NCBI GenBank assembly: GCA_009391835.1
Contig: QWJF01000006.1
Span: forward strand, 1-64,000
Source of the DNA: Chloroflexota bacterium
Lineage (GTDB): Bacteria > Chloroflexota > Anaerolineae > Anaerolineales > UBA11579
Length of the DNA stretch: 64,000 bases
Reading direction: 5' to 3'
Shown here: positions 7,173 through 15,042 of the stretch, in pieces
How positions within the stretch are numbered: the stretch's first letter is position 1
Layout of the letters: the number at the start of each line of letters is the position of its first letter
The notes under the pieces: model-generated
What the model was told of the DNA's origin: nothing
The model's input: the letters and a program-made list of their open reading frames with translations, nothing else
The model's database searches: none
Translations under genes and position numbers: made by a program

Positions 7173-8370
7173 TGAACGCCTCGCGCACAGGCGTGGGCCA
7201 GCGCTGGGGGTCCAGGCCAAACTGGGCCAGGAAGGCAAAGGCCATGCGCTCCAGGCCAAAGGCTACGCAGCCAGTGTGTACTGGCTTGCCATCCGGCAGG
7301 GTGATGTCCAAATTGCGGCCGAAGAAATCCTGGTGGTAGTTGTAAGAGCCGACTGCCAAAGTGCTGTTCTTGAAAGGCAATTGGGCACGAAGCTCGTACT
7401 TTAGCTGGAACGCGTTTTGGAAAGCGGCCTGGCGGCGAAATTCACCGACAAAGAAGGGATCGTTGGCGCTTTCCACCCGATAGGCCAACCCGAGGTGCTC
7501 AAAGGCTTTCTCCAAGTATTGGCGAGCGCGCTCACGATTCTCCAACACAAAATCGGCTGGGCCAACGAAAATAATCTCGCGCATGGTGAAATTCCACATG
7601 CGTTCCAGCGTGGTCATGTTGCTGGATTCGTAGCGGAAACAATTGCCCACGGCGGTTGCAACTAGTTTGCCATCCGGCAAGGGCTTATCTGCCAAGGCGA
7701 AATATAGATGGTAGCAGACGGCTGGCGAGAGCAACGCCTGGATGCGTGAAAAGGATTCGGGGGCGGTATTCAGTCCGTTGGGCGCTTCATAGGCGGCGTG
7801 TTGGGAGAACCCATTGATGACGTCCAGGTCTGGGCGCAGGTGAGTGGCGAAGGTGAGGGAGTGTGGGAAGGCGCGGAAATATTGCACGCGACCTAGCTTC
7901 TCGGCAGAGATTAGCGTCGGAAAACGGTGCGGCTTGGCGCCAAATTCGTCGGCCAGCGCCAAAAATTGGCGCTCGAAGACCTCAATCAGGCGCGTAAGCA
8001 GGGGGCCAAAACTGAAGATACCGGTGTGTTCTTCGCTTACCTCACCGCTGGACAGCAGCTCCGGCATGGGGTCTTGGTCGAACGTAGTCGGGCGGACGAG
8101 ATGATCTTCGAGGATTTCGACCTTGGGCAGCACGGCGCCTTTGGCCATCTCTTCGACGACGCTCTGCACTTTGGCCTCCAGAGCCTGCTGTTCGGCACTC
8201 TCGAGTTTGCCAGTTAGTTCCAATTGGATGCGTTGCCCATCCGGGGAGATGCTGGCGGCCGCAATGTGTTCGTCCACATAGGCGAGCTTGGATTGCACCT
8301 GCCCCACCAAATGGGCGGGGATATCGAGGGCCGACTTAATCTCAAAGGTCTCAGGCATTTTGCAGTCCAT
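7165..8370 (-). CDS. Class II aminoacyl-tRNA synthetase-like amino acid:carrier protein ligase
   Basis: This 401-residue protein has a class II synthetase catalytic core: motif 2 as FRYE (245-248) and motif 3 as GLER (372-375). It resembles the amino acid:[carrier protein] ligases, truncated seryl-tRNA-synthetase relatives that load Gly or Ala on phosphopantetheine. A plausible zinc site C219-E265-C368 has nearly the spacing I recall for that family. The long seryl-type coiled-coil tRNA arm is absent; instead there is an extra N-terminal region of about 100 residues. The carrier protein gene lies directly upstream and overlaps it by 20 bases. An alternative ATG is at 8358. The amino acid cannot be read from the sequence. 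Confidence 0.85.
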   Translation of the reverse strand: MDCKMPETFEIKSALDIPAHLVGQVQSKLAYVDEHIAAASISPDGQRIQLELTGKLESAEQQALEAKVQSVVEEMAKGAVLPKVEILEDHLVRPTTFDQDPMPELLSSGEVSEEHTGIFSFGPLLTRLIEVFERQFLALADEFGAKPHRFPTLISAEKLGRVQYFRAFPHSLTFATHLRPDLDVINGFSQHAAYEAPNGLNTAPESFSRIQALLSPAVCYHLYFALADKPLPDGKLVATAVGNCFRYESSNMTTLERMWNFTMREIIFVGPADFVLENRERARQYLEKAFEHLGLAYRVESANDPFFVGEFRRQAAFQNAFQLKYELRAQLPFKNSTLAVGSYNYHQDFFGRNLDITLPDGKPVHTGCVAFGLERMAFAFLAQFGLDPQRWPTPVREAFNE

Positions 8371-8596
8371 CTACATGCGTGAGGATCGCGGGCACGCTGG
8401 TCAGCTGGCTAATGGTCTCGGCGCTGATTTGTACACCAAAGGCCGACTCGAGGGCCAGCATCAAATCCATATGGCCCATCGAATCCCACTTGGGCAAATC
8501 GCCAAACTGAGCCTCGGCGTTGATTTCAGCGGAATCCACGTCAAAGACTTCCGCGAGCGTGCTGCGAACTTGGTCAAAAAGGGCGTTTTCACTCAT
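8351..8596 (-). CDS. Acyl/peptidyl carrier protein
   Basis: The 81-residue protein has the four-helix carrier-protein pattern, with the phosphopantetheine attachment serine S39 in WDSMGHMDLM. The motif DSM replaces the commoner DSL. Length and acidic character are typical of stand-alone carrier proteins. A ribosome-binding site (AAGG) lies about 8 bases before the ATG. It overlaps the downstream ligase gene by 20 bases, so the two are translationally coupled and likely partners. A phosphopantetheinyl transferase is not visible in the window and would have to come from elsewhere. No ketosynthase or AMP-ligase accompanies it, arguing against fatty acid or polyketide synthesis. Confidence 0.94.
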   Translation of the reverse strand: MSENALFDQVRSTLAEVFDVDSAEINAEAQFGDLPKWDSMGHMDLMLALESAFGVQISAETISQLTSVPAILTHVDGLQNA

Positions 8597-8614
8597 AAGG
8601 GCACCTTAGCTTCC

Positions 8615-10210
8615 TTATACCAGAAAAGCATCCCTGTCCACAATACCGCGGTGGACAGCCGACAGAGCCGGCGAATTCTCTGGGAGGAGCGCAGACAGTG
8701 GAAAGGCCTTGAGGCCAACATAGCCCATGCGCGGCTGAGCCTGTAGGAAGTGATCAAAAGGCAGCGAGGTGCGGAAAAGCTGGAAATAGAGCAAGCGGCG
8801 GGCCGCAAGGACGAACTCCTGGGGCTGCGCGACGTTTGCGGCGGCCAGGAAGGCGCGCGCCTGCTTCACAAAGGCCTTGCGATCTTTGGGTAGGTAGACT
8901 GTCGGGTATTGGGTGTAGCGGGCCGCGCCGCCTATGAGAACGGGTTTGCCCAAAATGGATGCCTCGAGACCAATCGAAGAGTTGTAGACCAGGACGAAAT
9001 GGGCGCGCTGGATAAGCGCATAGGATGAAAGATATTCGGTGGGCCCGACAAATACGACATTGGGCCACTGGTCAACGCCGCGCGCTCTCAACCAATCCTG
9101 AACGCTCTCACGGGTGTGCTTGCGGGTGCCTTCGCGAATCTCATCCGGGTGAGCACGAATAACAAAGAGCGTATCGGGGTGCGTTTTGATCAAGTCCACG
9201 ACTTCGGCTAGCCAGGCGAACATATCCGGGAAAAGGGTGTTGGCGTGAATCTGGCTGGTATCGAAAATCACGTTGGTGAAGACAGGCACGATGCGCTCAA
9301 ATCCGGTGGCCTTAGCTAGAAAGGCCTCGTCCAGCGCTTGCATGTGCGGCCAAAACTGGATGCCGGCCATCGTAAAGCGACCCTGGAAACGGCCTTCAAG
9401 GTATTGGTTCAATTGTGCGTCCTGGGCGTCGTCCAGTTGGAAATCAGTGGGGATCTCCATTGGGTAGGCGGTGGCCTGGCCTTCGGTGAAGAAGGCAGAA
9501 TTGGGTTGGATGCCGACCTCGTGGGTGACGACGCGGATGCCACGCGCCTGCGCTGCGCGGCGAGCCATCGCCTCAGGATACATGAGCCCATTGAAGAGCA
9601 CCACAGTTTGGGGCTGGTGCTCCTCGAGGAAGGCTTCAAATTCGCGTGCTACGTTGAAGGCGGAAAGGATATATTCACGCAGCATAAAGCGCATGTCTTG
9701 GTTATCCGGCAATGTGTGCCTGCGTAAGGCCCAGCGCAGGGAGGGGAGCACAATTTCGCCAAGCGGAACACTCTCATGACTAAAGGATTGTAGAGTAGGC
9801 ACATCCAAGCCCTGCAGAGCGGCTTTGAGTTCGTCTGATTTCTCAATGCTGAACCAGTGCGTTTGGGCCCCGGCATATAAACGCTCAGACTGTTGGATGC
9901 AACTGTGGCAAGGTGGCTCCACGGAGGCGTCATCCGGGTCGGTGCCCAGCACGCAGCGGGTCATCCCGGCGCGGCAGACGAAATGGACGACAGGGACGCC
10001 GGCCATGCGCAGGCTCCAGGCGGACAACTGGGAAAAGGCGGCGTTGAGGCTGAGATTGCGTAGTCTCGCTGAGGCATTGAAGAAGGCGACCGGGCGGCGC
10101 GAGCGATCCGCGACGGCTTGGCGGGCAACGCCGGCAGCCAGGCGCACAATGCGGGCGCGTTGGATCAGCGCGGCGGGCAAGCGGCTCAGGCGTAGGAGGA
10201 ATTTAGACAT
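8615..10210 (-). CDS. Capsule-polysaccharide-type GT-B transferase with four-cysteine N-terminal motif
   Basis: The 531-residue protein has a C-terminal GT-B half similar to capsule biosynthesis (KpsS/LipB, CDP-glycerol transferase-like) proteins. RAHPDE occurs at 352-357 and YNSSIGLEASILGKPV at about 409-424, the donor-binding part. The N-terminal half carries C79, C86, C101 and C104 (C-X6-C-X14-C-X2-C), which looks like a metal site. No membrane segment is seen. It probably transfers a sugar, possibly a Kdo or nonulosonic residue, on the cytosolic side; it follows the NeuB and CMP-nonulosonate synthetase genes, which would supply such a donor. Three other genes in the window have related C-terminal halves. 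Confidence 0.75.
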   Translation of the reverse strand: MSKFLLRLSRLPAALIQRARIVRLAAGVARQAVADRSRRPVAFFNASARLRNLSLNAAFSQLSAWSLRMAGVPVVHFVCRAGMTRCVLGTDPDDASVEPPCHSCIQQSERLYAGAQTHWFSIEKSDELKAALQGLDVPTLQSFSHESVPLGEIVLPSLRWALRRHTLPDNQDMRFMLREYILSAFNVAREFEAFLEEHQPQTVVLFNGLMYPEAMARRAAQARGIRVVTHEVGIQPNSAFFTEGQATAYPMEIPTDFQLDDAQDAQLNQYLEGRFQGRFTMAGIQFWPHMQALDEAFLAKATGFERIVPVFTNVIFDTSQIHANTLFPDMFAWLAEVVDLIKTHPDTLFVIRAHPDEIREGTRKHTRESVQDWLRARGVDQWPNVVFVGPTEYLSSYALIQRAHFVLVYNSSIGLEASILGKPVLIGGAARYTQYPTVYLPKDRKAFVKQARAFLAAANVAQPQEFVLAARRLLYFQLFRTSLPFDHFLQAQPRMGYVGLKAFPLSALLPENSPALSAVHRGIVDRDAFLV

Positions 10211-10252
10211 GGCAGGGCATGGCGCGCACAGCGTGCGAAGAATACGGAAAAT

Positions 10253-12163
10253 TTAGTCGGTGGCGCGAGCCTGGATCTCGGCCTGAGCCTTGAAATAAGC
10301 CTCGGAGAGGCGGTTGAGGGCAATCACAAAGCCTTCACCGCTGCGCTGGTGGCCGCGCCAAATCTCAGGCACCATCGTGCCGTGGTAATTCTGCATTACT
10401 TTGAAGAAATGCACCCAATCTATGGTGCCTTCGTTGATTTGCATACCCTCGCCATCCAGCCCGGCGGCATCCGAAAGATGCAGATGGGAGATATAGGGCA
10501 GGAGCACAGCTACCTGCTCGTAGAAATCCTTGTGGGCCCAATTGCAATAGAGCTTGTGGTGCGAGGTGTCGTAGCACATTTTCAGACCGCGCGGCTCGAG
10601 AAAATCGCGCACCTCGTAAGCATCCATCATGGCGTTGGTGAGCCATTGGCCACCGAAGTACCAGGGATGCGAGGGTAGATTTTCGACCAGCAGCTCAACG
10701 CCGGTGGCATCAATGTCATGGAGCGACTTATCCAGATTGTCGTAGAGGCGTTTGGGATTTTCGATGTGATGATCAAGGCTGGCTGCGCCGGGATGGACGA
10801 CCACCTTCGGGGTTCCCACAAAGGATTCGGCCAAACTCCGGGTGACATCAATAGAACGTTGAAGCAGATCCACCGAGGCCTGGCGATGCTGCTCGTCGAA
10901 GACACAGAGATCAACCAGGTGGTTGCCCCAGAATTCGGGGGCATGAACTACGAGGCCGATCTCGTGCTTGCCACCCGTATATTTTTCATCGAGGTCTTTA
11001 TCTGTGAAGTGGAATTCCAGGATCTTGGGTGCATAGGTCAGCATGCTCTCGTAATCGTTGTAGCGCACCACGAAGCCCCATTCCATCGGCAGGGTGCTGC
11101 CCACATCCAGCGTGACCTGCTCGCCGAGATCAATATCCAGGAACATTTCGTCCACTTCGAGATCGCGGACGGCGGCACGGCCAAGCAGATCATTCTTGCG
11201 TTGGGGGGAAAGCCCCTGGCCAGGGCCCTTGACGGCGATCATGTCTTCGGTAAGAGTTTCACCGGATTTGATATCGCGGGCGGCCACCAGGCTCTTGGCG
11301 AGAACTTCACGATTGAGGATCTCGCCGCGCGACATAAATTTCTCTTCGCCTGTGCCGAGGGCCGATTCGACATGGCGAATGTCTCGCACCAGCTTGCCAA
11401 AACCCTGGGGCTCGAGGCTGGAAGCATGGTCAGGGCCATCCATCGTGCGGTCGAGGGTGATATGGCGTTCGATGATACAGGCGCCAAGGGCAGCGGCCAC
11501 GGTGGAAATGGCGATGCCGCGCTCATGGCCGGAATAGCCCACGGGGACGTCAAACTCGCGCAGCTGCTCCATGAAACGCAGATTGATATCTTCGAATGAA
11601 GCTGGGTAGGCGCTGTTGCAGTGCAACAGGGCAAATTCGACGTTGCGTTTCTTGAGGAAGCTGACCGTCTGGTTGACCTCTTCCATGCGGGACATGCCCG
11701 TAGACACAATGAGGGGCTTGCGCTTGGCAGCCAGGTGCTCGATGAGGGGCAGGTTGATGAGATCGGCGGAGGCCACTTTGTAGGCGGGAACGCCGAGGGT
11801 TTCAATTAAATCGGCACTCTCGGGATCAAATGCAGAGCAGAGGAAGGTAATGCCCTTGTCCCGGCAATAGGCCACAAGTTTATGATACTGGTCGTCGGAA
11901 AGCTCTACTTTCTGGAGAATGGGGAGTAGATAGTTGAGGTTCTTCTCACCGGCGTTAGCGTTCTCGAGAAATTTGGCGGGGTAAATGTGCTTGAGGCTGC
12001 GCTTCTGAAATTTGACCGCATCGGCGCCGGTGCCCAGGGATGCGTCAATGAGCTCGATAGCCATTTCGAAGATGCCATTGTGGTTGACGCCAATCTCGGC
12101 GATGACATAAGCGGGGTGGCCATCGCCAACCAGGCGGTCGCCAATTTTTAGTTCACGGATCAT
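10253..12163 (-). CDS. NeuB-type nonulosonate synthase fused to a sugar-isomerase-like TIM barrel
   Basis: This 636-residue fusion has three parts. Residues 1-280 are the NeuB PEP-condensing barrel (IAEIGVNHNG at 21-30, YSGHERG at 210-216, GPDHASSLEP at 243-252). Residues 285-345 are the SAF/antifreeze-like domain. Residues 360-636 are a second TIM barrel of the xylose isomerase/AP endonuclease 2 type (VHPGAASLDHH, CYDTSHHKLYCN, HLHLSDAAG). NeuB enzymes condense PEP with a 6-carbon N-acyl hexosamine to give a nonulosonic acid. The second domain may make or epimerise the substrate. It overlaps the upstream CMP-synthetase/phosphatase gene by ATGA. A second, unfused NeuB lies at 25-26 kb. Confidence 0.92.
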   Translation of the reverse strand: MIRELKIGDRLVGDGHPAYVIAEIGVNHNGIFEMAIELIDASLGTGADAVKFQKRSLKHIYPAKFLENANAGEKNLNYLLPILQKVELSDDQYHKLVAYCRDKGITFLCSAFDPESADLIETLGVPAYKVASADLINLPLIEHLAAKRKPLIVSTGMSRMEEVNQTVSFLKKRNVEFALLHCNSAYPASFEDINLRFMEQLREFDVPVGYSGHERGIAISTVAAALGACIIERHITLDRTMDGPDHASSLEPQGFGKLVRDIRHVESALGTGEEKFMSRGEILNREVLAKSLVAARDIKSGETLTEDMIAVKGPGQGLSPQRKNDLLGRAAVRDLEVDEMFLDIDLGEQVTLDVGSTLPMEWGFVVRYNDYESMLTYAPKILEFHFTDKDLDEKYTGGKHEIGLVVHAPEFWGNHLVDLCVFDEQHRQASVDLLQRSIDVTRSLAESFVGTPKVVVHPGAASLDHHIENPKRLYDNLDKSLHDIDATGVELLVENLPSHPWYFGGQWLTNAMMDAYEVRDFLEPRGLKMCYDTSHHKLYCNWAHKDFYEQVAVLLPYISHLHLSDAAGLDGEGMQINEGTIDWVHFFKVMQNYHGTMVPEIWRGHQRSGEGFVIALNRLSEAYFKAQAEIQARATD

Positions 12164-13410
12164 GCAGCGCTCCTTGAGTGCGTTGCCGTACTGTTTCCAG
12201 ATAGTATCAAATCGCAGAGCTCGCGGACGGCGCCGCGCCCGCCGGGGCGTGTGAGGCGCAGATCAGCGGCGCGCAGCACTTCAGGATGGGCATCGGCCAC
12301 CACGGCTGCGCATGCCACCAGCTCGAAACAGGGCAGGTCTTTGACATCGTGGCCAGCGAAGACTACCTGTTCGGTAGGGATTTTTAATTCTTTGAGCAGG
12401 GCGCTTAGTGCAGACGCTTTATCGTCGACGCCCTGCTGGAAGGGGATGCCCAATTTCTGGCAGCGAGCGGCGACCACCGAGTTACGTTCCTTGGAGAGCA
12501 CGTAGACCTGGATGCCAGCCGTCTTGAGCAGGCCGATACCATAGCCTTCGCCGCGGTGGGCGGCGACCTGTTCACGCCCTTCGGCATCCACCCACACGCG
12601 ATCATCGGTTAGAGTGCCGTCAAAATCGAGGACGAGCAGGCGCACGTCGGCCGGCAACGGGCGCGGGGCGCGGCTGGGCCAGACAATATCGAGCTGCTCG
12701 GACGTGACGTAGGCCGCGGCGCGGTGCAAATCGTTGAGCGTGTCAATATCCACCGTGTAGCTGGGATCAATCAAGAGCGGATAAATGCTGGAGCCGCTCA
12801 TGCTGCCCTTGTCGAGGATGGTGGCGGCGCGGATGGCATCAATGTGGCCGGTTTGCCAGTAAATATCGGGGAGCGCCTGTCGGGGGGCATTGTGGGATTC
12901 GGGAATGCCCTCCACGCGGAGCAAGGGCTGCATGGGTGCGCCTTCTTTGAGCTGCCACATTTTGTGCGGGCTCTGGCCGGCGAGCACCACGCCGCGCACC
13001 GAATCGGCCTCGGGATGGTCCTGGAGCAAATCCAGGGCGCGGTCAATCAGGCCGGGTGGGCGGAGCGGCGACGTGGGGCGCAACTGGATAACCACATTGG
13101 GATGATAGTTCTCGTTTTCGGCCAGCCAGGCGAGCGCATGTTGGAAGACGGGCAAGTCGATGGTGTCGTCCTGTGCGTGCTCGGCGGGGCGCATGAAGGG
13201 CAGCTCGGCGCCATATTGGCGAGCGACAGCGGCGATCTCTTCGCTATCCGTAGACACGATGGTGCGAGTGACGCCCTCGGCCTGCAAAGCGGCGGCAATG
13301 CTGTAAGCGATCAATGGGTAGCCAACGAAGGGCTGGATGTTCTTGCCCGGAATGGTTTTCGAGCCGCCGCGCGCCGGGATGATGGCGAGAACTTCGGGTT
13401 GCTTAGCCAT
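12160..13410 (-). CDS. neuA: CMP-nonulosonate (NeuA-type) synthetase fused to KdsC-type HAD phosphatase
   Basis: The protein is 416 residues from the ATG at 13410; the open frame extends upstream but that part is the shadow of the preceding gene. Residues 1-240 are a CMP-sialate-type synthetase with IIPARGGSKTIPGKN at 9-23 and an acidic DID at 221-223. Residues 255-405 are a HAD phosphatase of the KdsC type with DFDGTLTDD at 262-270 and GHDVKDLP at 353-360. NeuA-HAD fusions are known; the HAD part would remove the 9-phosphate of the NeuB product. This fits a pathway in which a 6-phosphate sugar is condensed by the adjacent NeuB fusion. Confidence 0.92.
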   Translation of the reverse strand: MAKQPEVLAIIPARGGSKTIPGKNIQPFVGYPLIAYSIAAALQAEGVTRTIVSTDSEEIAAVARQYGAELPFMRPAEHAQDDTIDLPVFQHALAWLAENENYHPNVVIQLRPTSPLRPPGLIDRALDLLQDHPEADSVRGVVLAGQSPHKMWQLKEGAPMQPLLRVEGIPESHNAPRQALPDIYWQTGHIDAIRAATILDKGSMSGSSIYPLLIDPSYTVDIDTLNDLHRAAAYVTSEQLDIVWPSRAPRPLPADVRLLVLDFDGTLTDDRVWVDAEGREQVAAHRGEGYGIGLLKTAGIQVYVLSKERNSVVAARCQKLGIPFQQGVDDKASALSALLKELKIPTEQVVFAGHDVKDLPCFELVACAAVVADAHPEVLRAADLRLTRPGGRGAVRELCDLILSGNSTATHSRSAA

Positions 13411-15037
13411 TGGGCTGCTCCGCATCCAAGCTGGGACCGACATAGCGATAGACGTGCCAGCCGTAGGGTTCGAGGACCTCAACGAACTGGTAGTTAGCCT
13501 GGATATAGACATAGAGCGGGCGCACCACTTCGATGACTTTATCCAGATTGCGCACGCCAATCTCTGGATAGGTGACGCGTTTAATGGTGGTGTCGATAAT
13601 GACGGGATGGCTACGCTCAATATCCTGAATGTAGCCGTCAATCATCTCAGGTGTGGCATAGCCGGGGGTGAAGAAATGATCCTGAAAAATATGCCGTGAT
13701 GGCACGTCATGGCCGCTAAGCCAATTAATGGCAAGTAGCTTGCCCCAGAACAAAATGTCTTCATTGGGGCCGACATGCTTGGTGATGTAATCCAGGGCTG
13801 GGCCAAAGCGGGAGCCGGTAACATCCACGGGAGGCAAGCCGCGGGCGGCCACGGAAGCCGAAATGGTTTCCTTTGCGGGGGGCAGGATGCCGAGCAGGGG
13901 AACCAAGCTGATCGCCATCACCATGCTAAGCGTGAGCACCTTGGCAAATTGTCCGCGAGTACCGGGCTTTCGAGCGACCTCGCCTTGCTTAAGAATCACA
14001 TAGAGCAAGTAGGCCGCGGCTAGGCCGAATACGGGGAGCCAGGACATAAAGTAATGGGGGAAACCGCGCCCGGAAAGACTGGTGAGCAATAACTCCAGCG
14101 GCAGGGCGATAAACAACACCGCTAGCAGCGCAGGGTGTTGAGCCTTATCACTGTGCTCTAGCCTGCCGACTAGCGCCAGACCACTGAGCAGCCAACCCGC
14201 CAGTGCAATGCTTTGCAGGAGAGGTAGGCGCCTGAGGCCGAAGATCACGCTAGCATGACGATCAGCTGCGGTGGTATCCGAATAGATTAGGTTGTAATAG
14301 AAGGAGGCGTCCCATAGGCCGGGAAGGGCATTCTGCGCCCGGAAGGCAAGTATTACGAGCAGGCTGAGGCTGAGAAAGCCAGCCAGGATTGCGGCGATGC
14401 GCTTCCAGGCGAGGCGATCTTTTGTGACCAGCGCCTCCCAAAGCAGAAACAAGCCGATTGCCATCGAGATGCCGATCATGTTCGCGCGATCCCAAAATGC
14501 GAGGGCGGCGACCAAGCCAAGCGCAAATTCCAGCCAGCGATGCTCCGCGCGGCGCGCCGCCATAAAGAGCGCCAGCATGCCAAATTGCATGGGCAGGGCA
14601 TATTCTTCGGTGAGGTTGCCGCCATCCAGCACGGTGGGCAGCGCGGTGAGCCAGGCGACCGAGCCAAAGAGGGCCGGCCAGGCCCCAAAGGCCTTGGCGA
14701 TCAACTGGTAGCCAATCAGGGCAGCCGCGCCGACAGCCAATACCTCAAGCAGCCAGACGCCCCAGCGTGATCCGCCAGCGAGCGCGAGGCCAAGGGCGTT
14801 CACATAGAAAATCATAGGGCCCTTGTGGTCCCAGACATCGTTGTAGAGTGTGGCGCCGTCATTGATTTTTTGACCGGCGTAGAGGAAAATGCCCGAATCC
14901 GTGCCGGGATTGGGTTGGCGATGGGGCGAGACATCCATAAGAATGAAGAGGGCCAGAATAGCCAGAACCAGCTGCGGGAGCCAGGCACGCAGCCGTAGGT
15001 TGCCGATAGCCCTGATTTTATTTTTGGCGACTGCCAT
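13403..15037 (-). CDS. Polytopic GT-C-type glycosyltransferase (PMT/ArnT-like)
   Basis: This protein of about 544 residues has roughly a dozen hydrophobic segments and a C-terminal soluble part. Near the N-terminus, after the first membrane span, an acidic loop (GTDSGIFLYAGQKI, then VWDHKGP) matches the catalytic-loop pattern of lipid-linked-sugar GT-C enzymes. It should use a polyprenyl-linked sugar on the outer face of the membrane. The best start is ATG 15037 with a GGTGAG ribosome-binding site; an in-frame TTG lies 12 bases upstream. It overlaps the CMP-synthetase gene by 8 bases. Substrate unknown. Confidence 0.82.
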   Translation of the reverse strand: MAVAKNKIRAIGNLRLRAWLPQLVLAILALFILMDVSPHRQPNPGTDSGIFLYAGQKINDGATLYNDVWDHKGPMIFYVNALGLALAGGSRWGVWLLEVLAVGAAALIGYQLIAKAFGAWPALFGSVAWLTALPTVLDGGNLTEEYALPMQFGMLALFMAARRAEHRWLEFALGLVAALAFWDRANMIGISMAIGLFLLWEALVTKDRLAWKRIAAILAGFLSLSLLVILAFRAQNALPGLWDASFYYNLIYSDTTAADRHASVIFGLRRLPLLQSIALAGWLLSGLALVGRLEHSDKAQHPALLAVLFIALPLELLLTSLSGRGFPHYFMSWLPVFGLAAAYLLYVILKQGEVARKPGTRGQFAKVLTLSMVMAISLVPLLGILPPAKETISASVAARGLPPVDVTGSRFGPALDYITKHVGPNEDILFWGKLLAINWLSGHDVPSRHIFQDHFFTPGYATPEMIDGYIQDIERSHPVIIDTTIKRVTYPEIGVRNLDKVIEVVRPLYVYIQANYQFVEVLEPYGWHVYRYVGPSLDAEQPNG

Positions 15038-15042
15038 AGCAC

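Noticed and set aside
7173-7259. Longer start for the GNAT gene
   Set aside because: The extra residues are a shadow of the ligase C-terminus (including its motif region); the GNAT fold starts at ATG 7172.
10718-11599. 293-residue open frame on the plus strand
   Set aside because: It is the antisense shadow of the NeuB fusion gene, whose active-site motifs are complete on the minus strand.
13411-13641. Upstream extension of the CMP-synthetase reading frame by 77 codons
   Set aside because: The added residues are Ser/Arg-rich and overlap the GT-C gene in another frame; the family start IIPARGGSK follows directly after ATG 13410.
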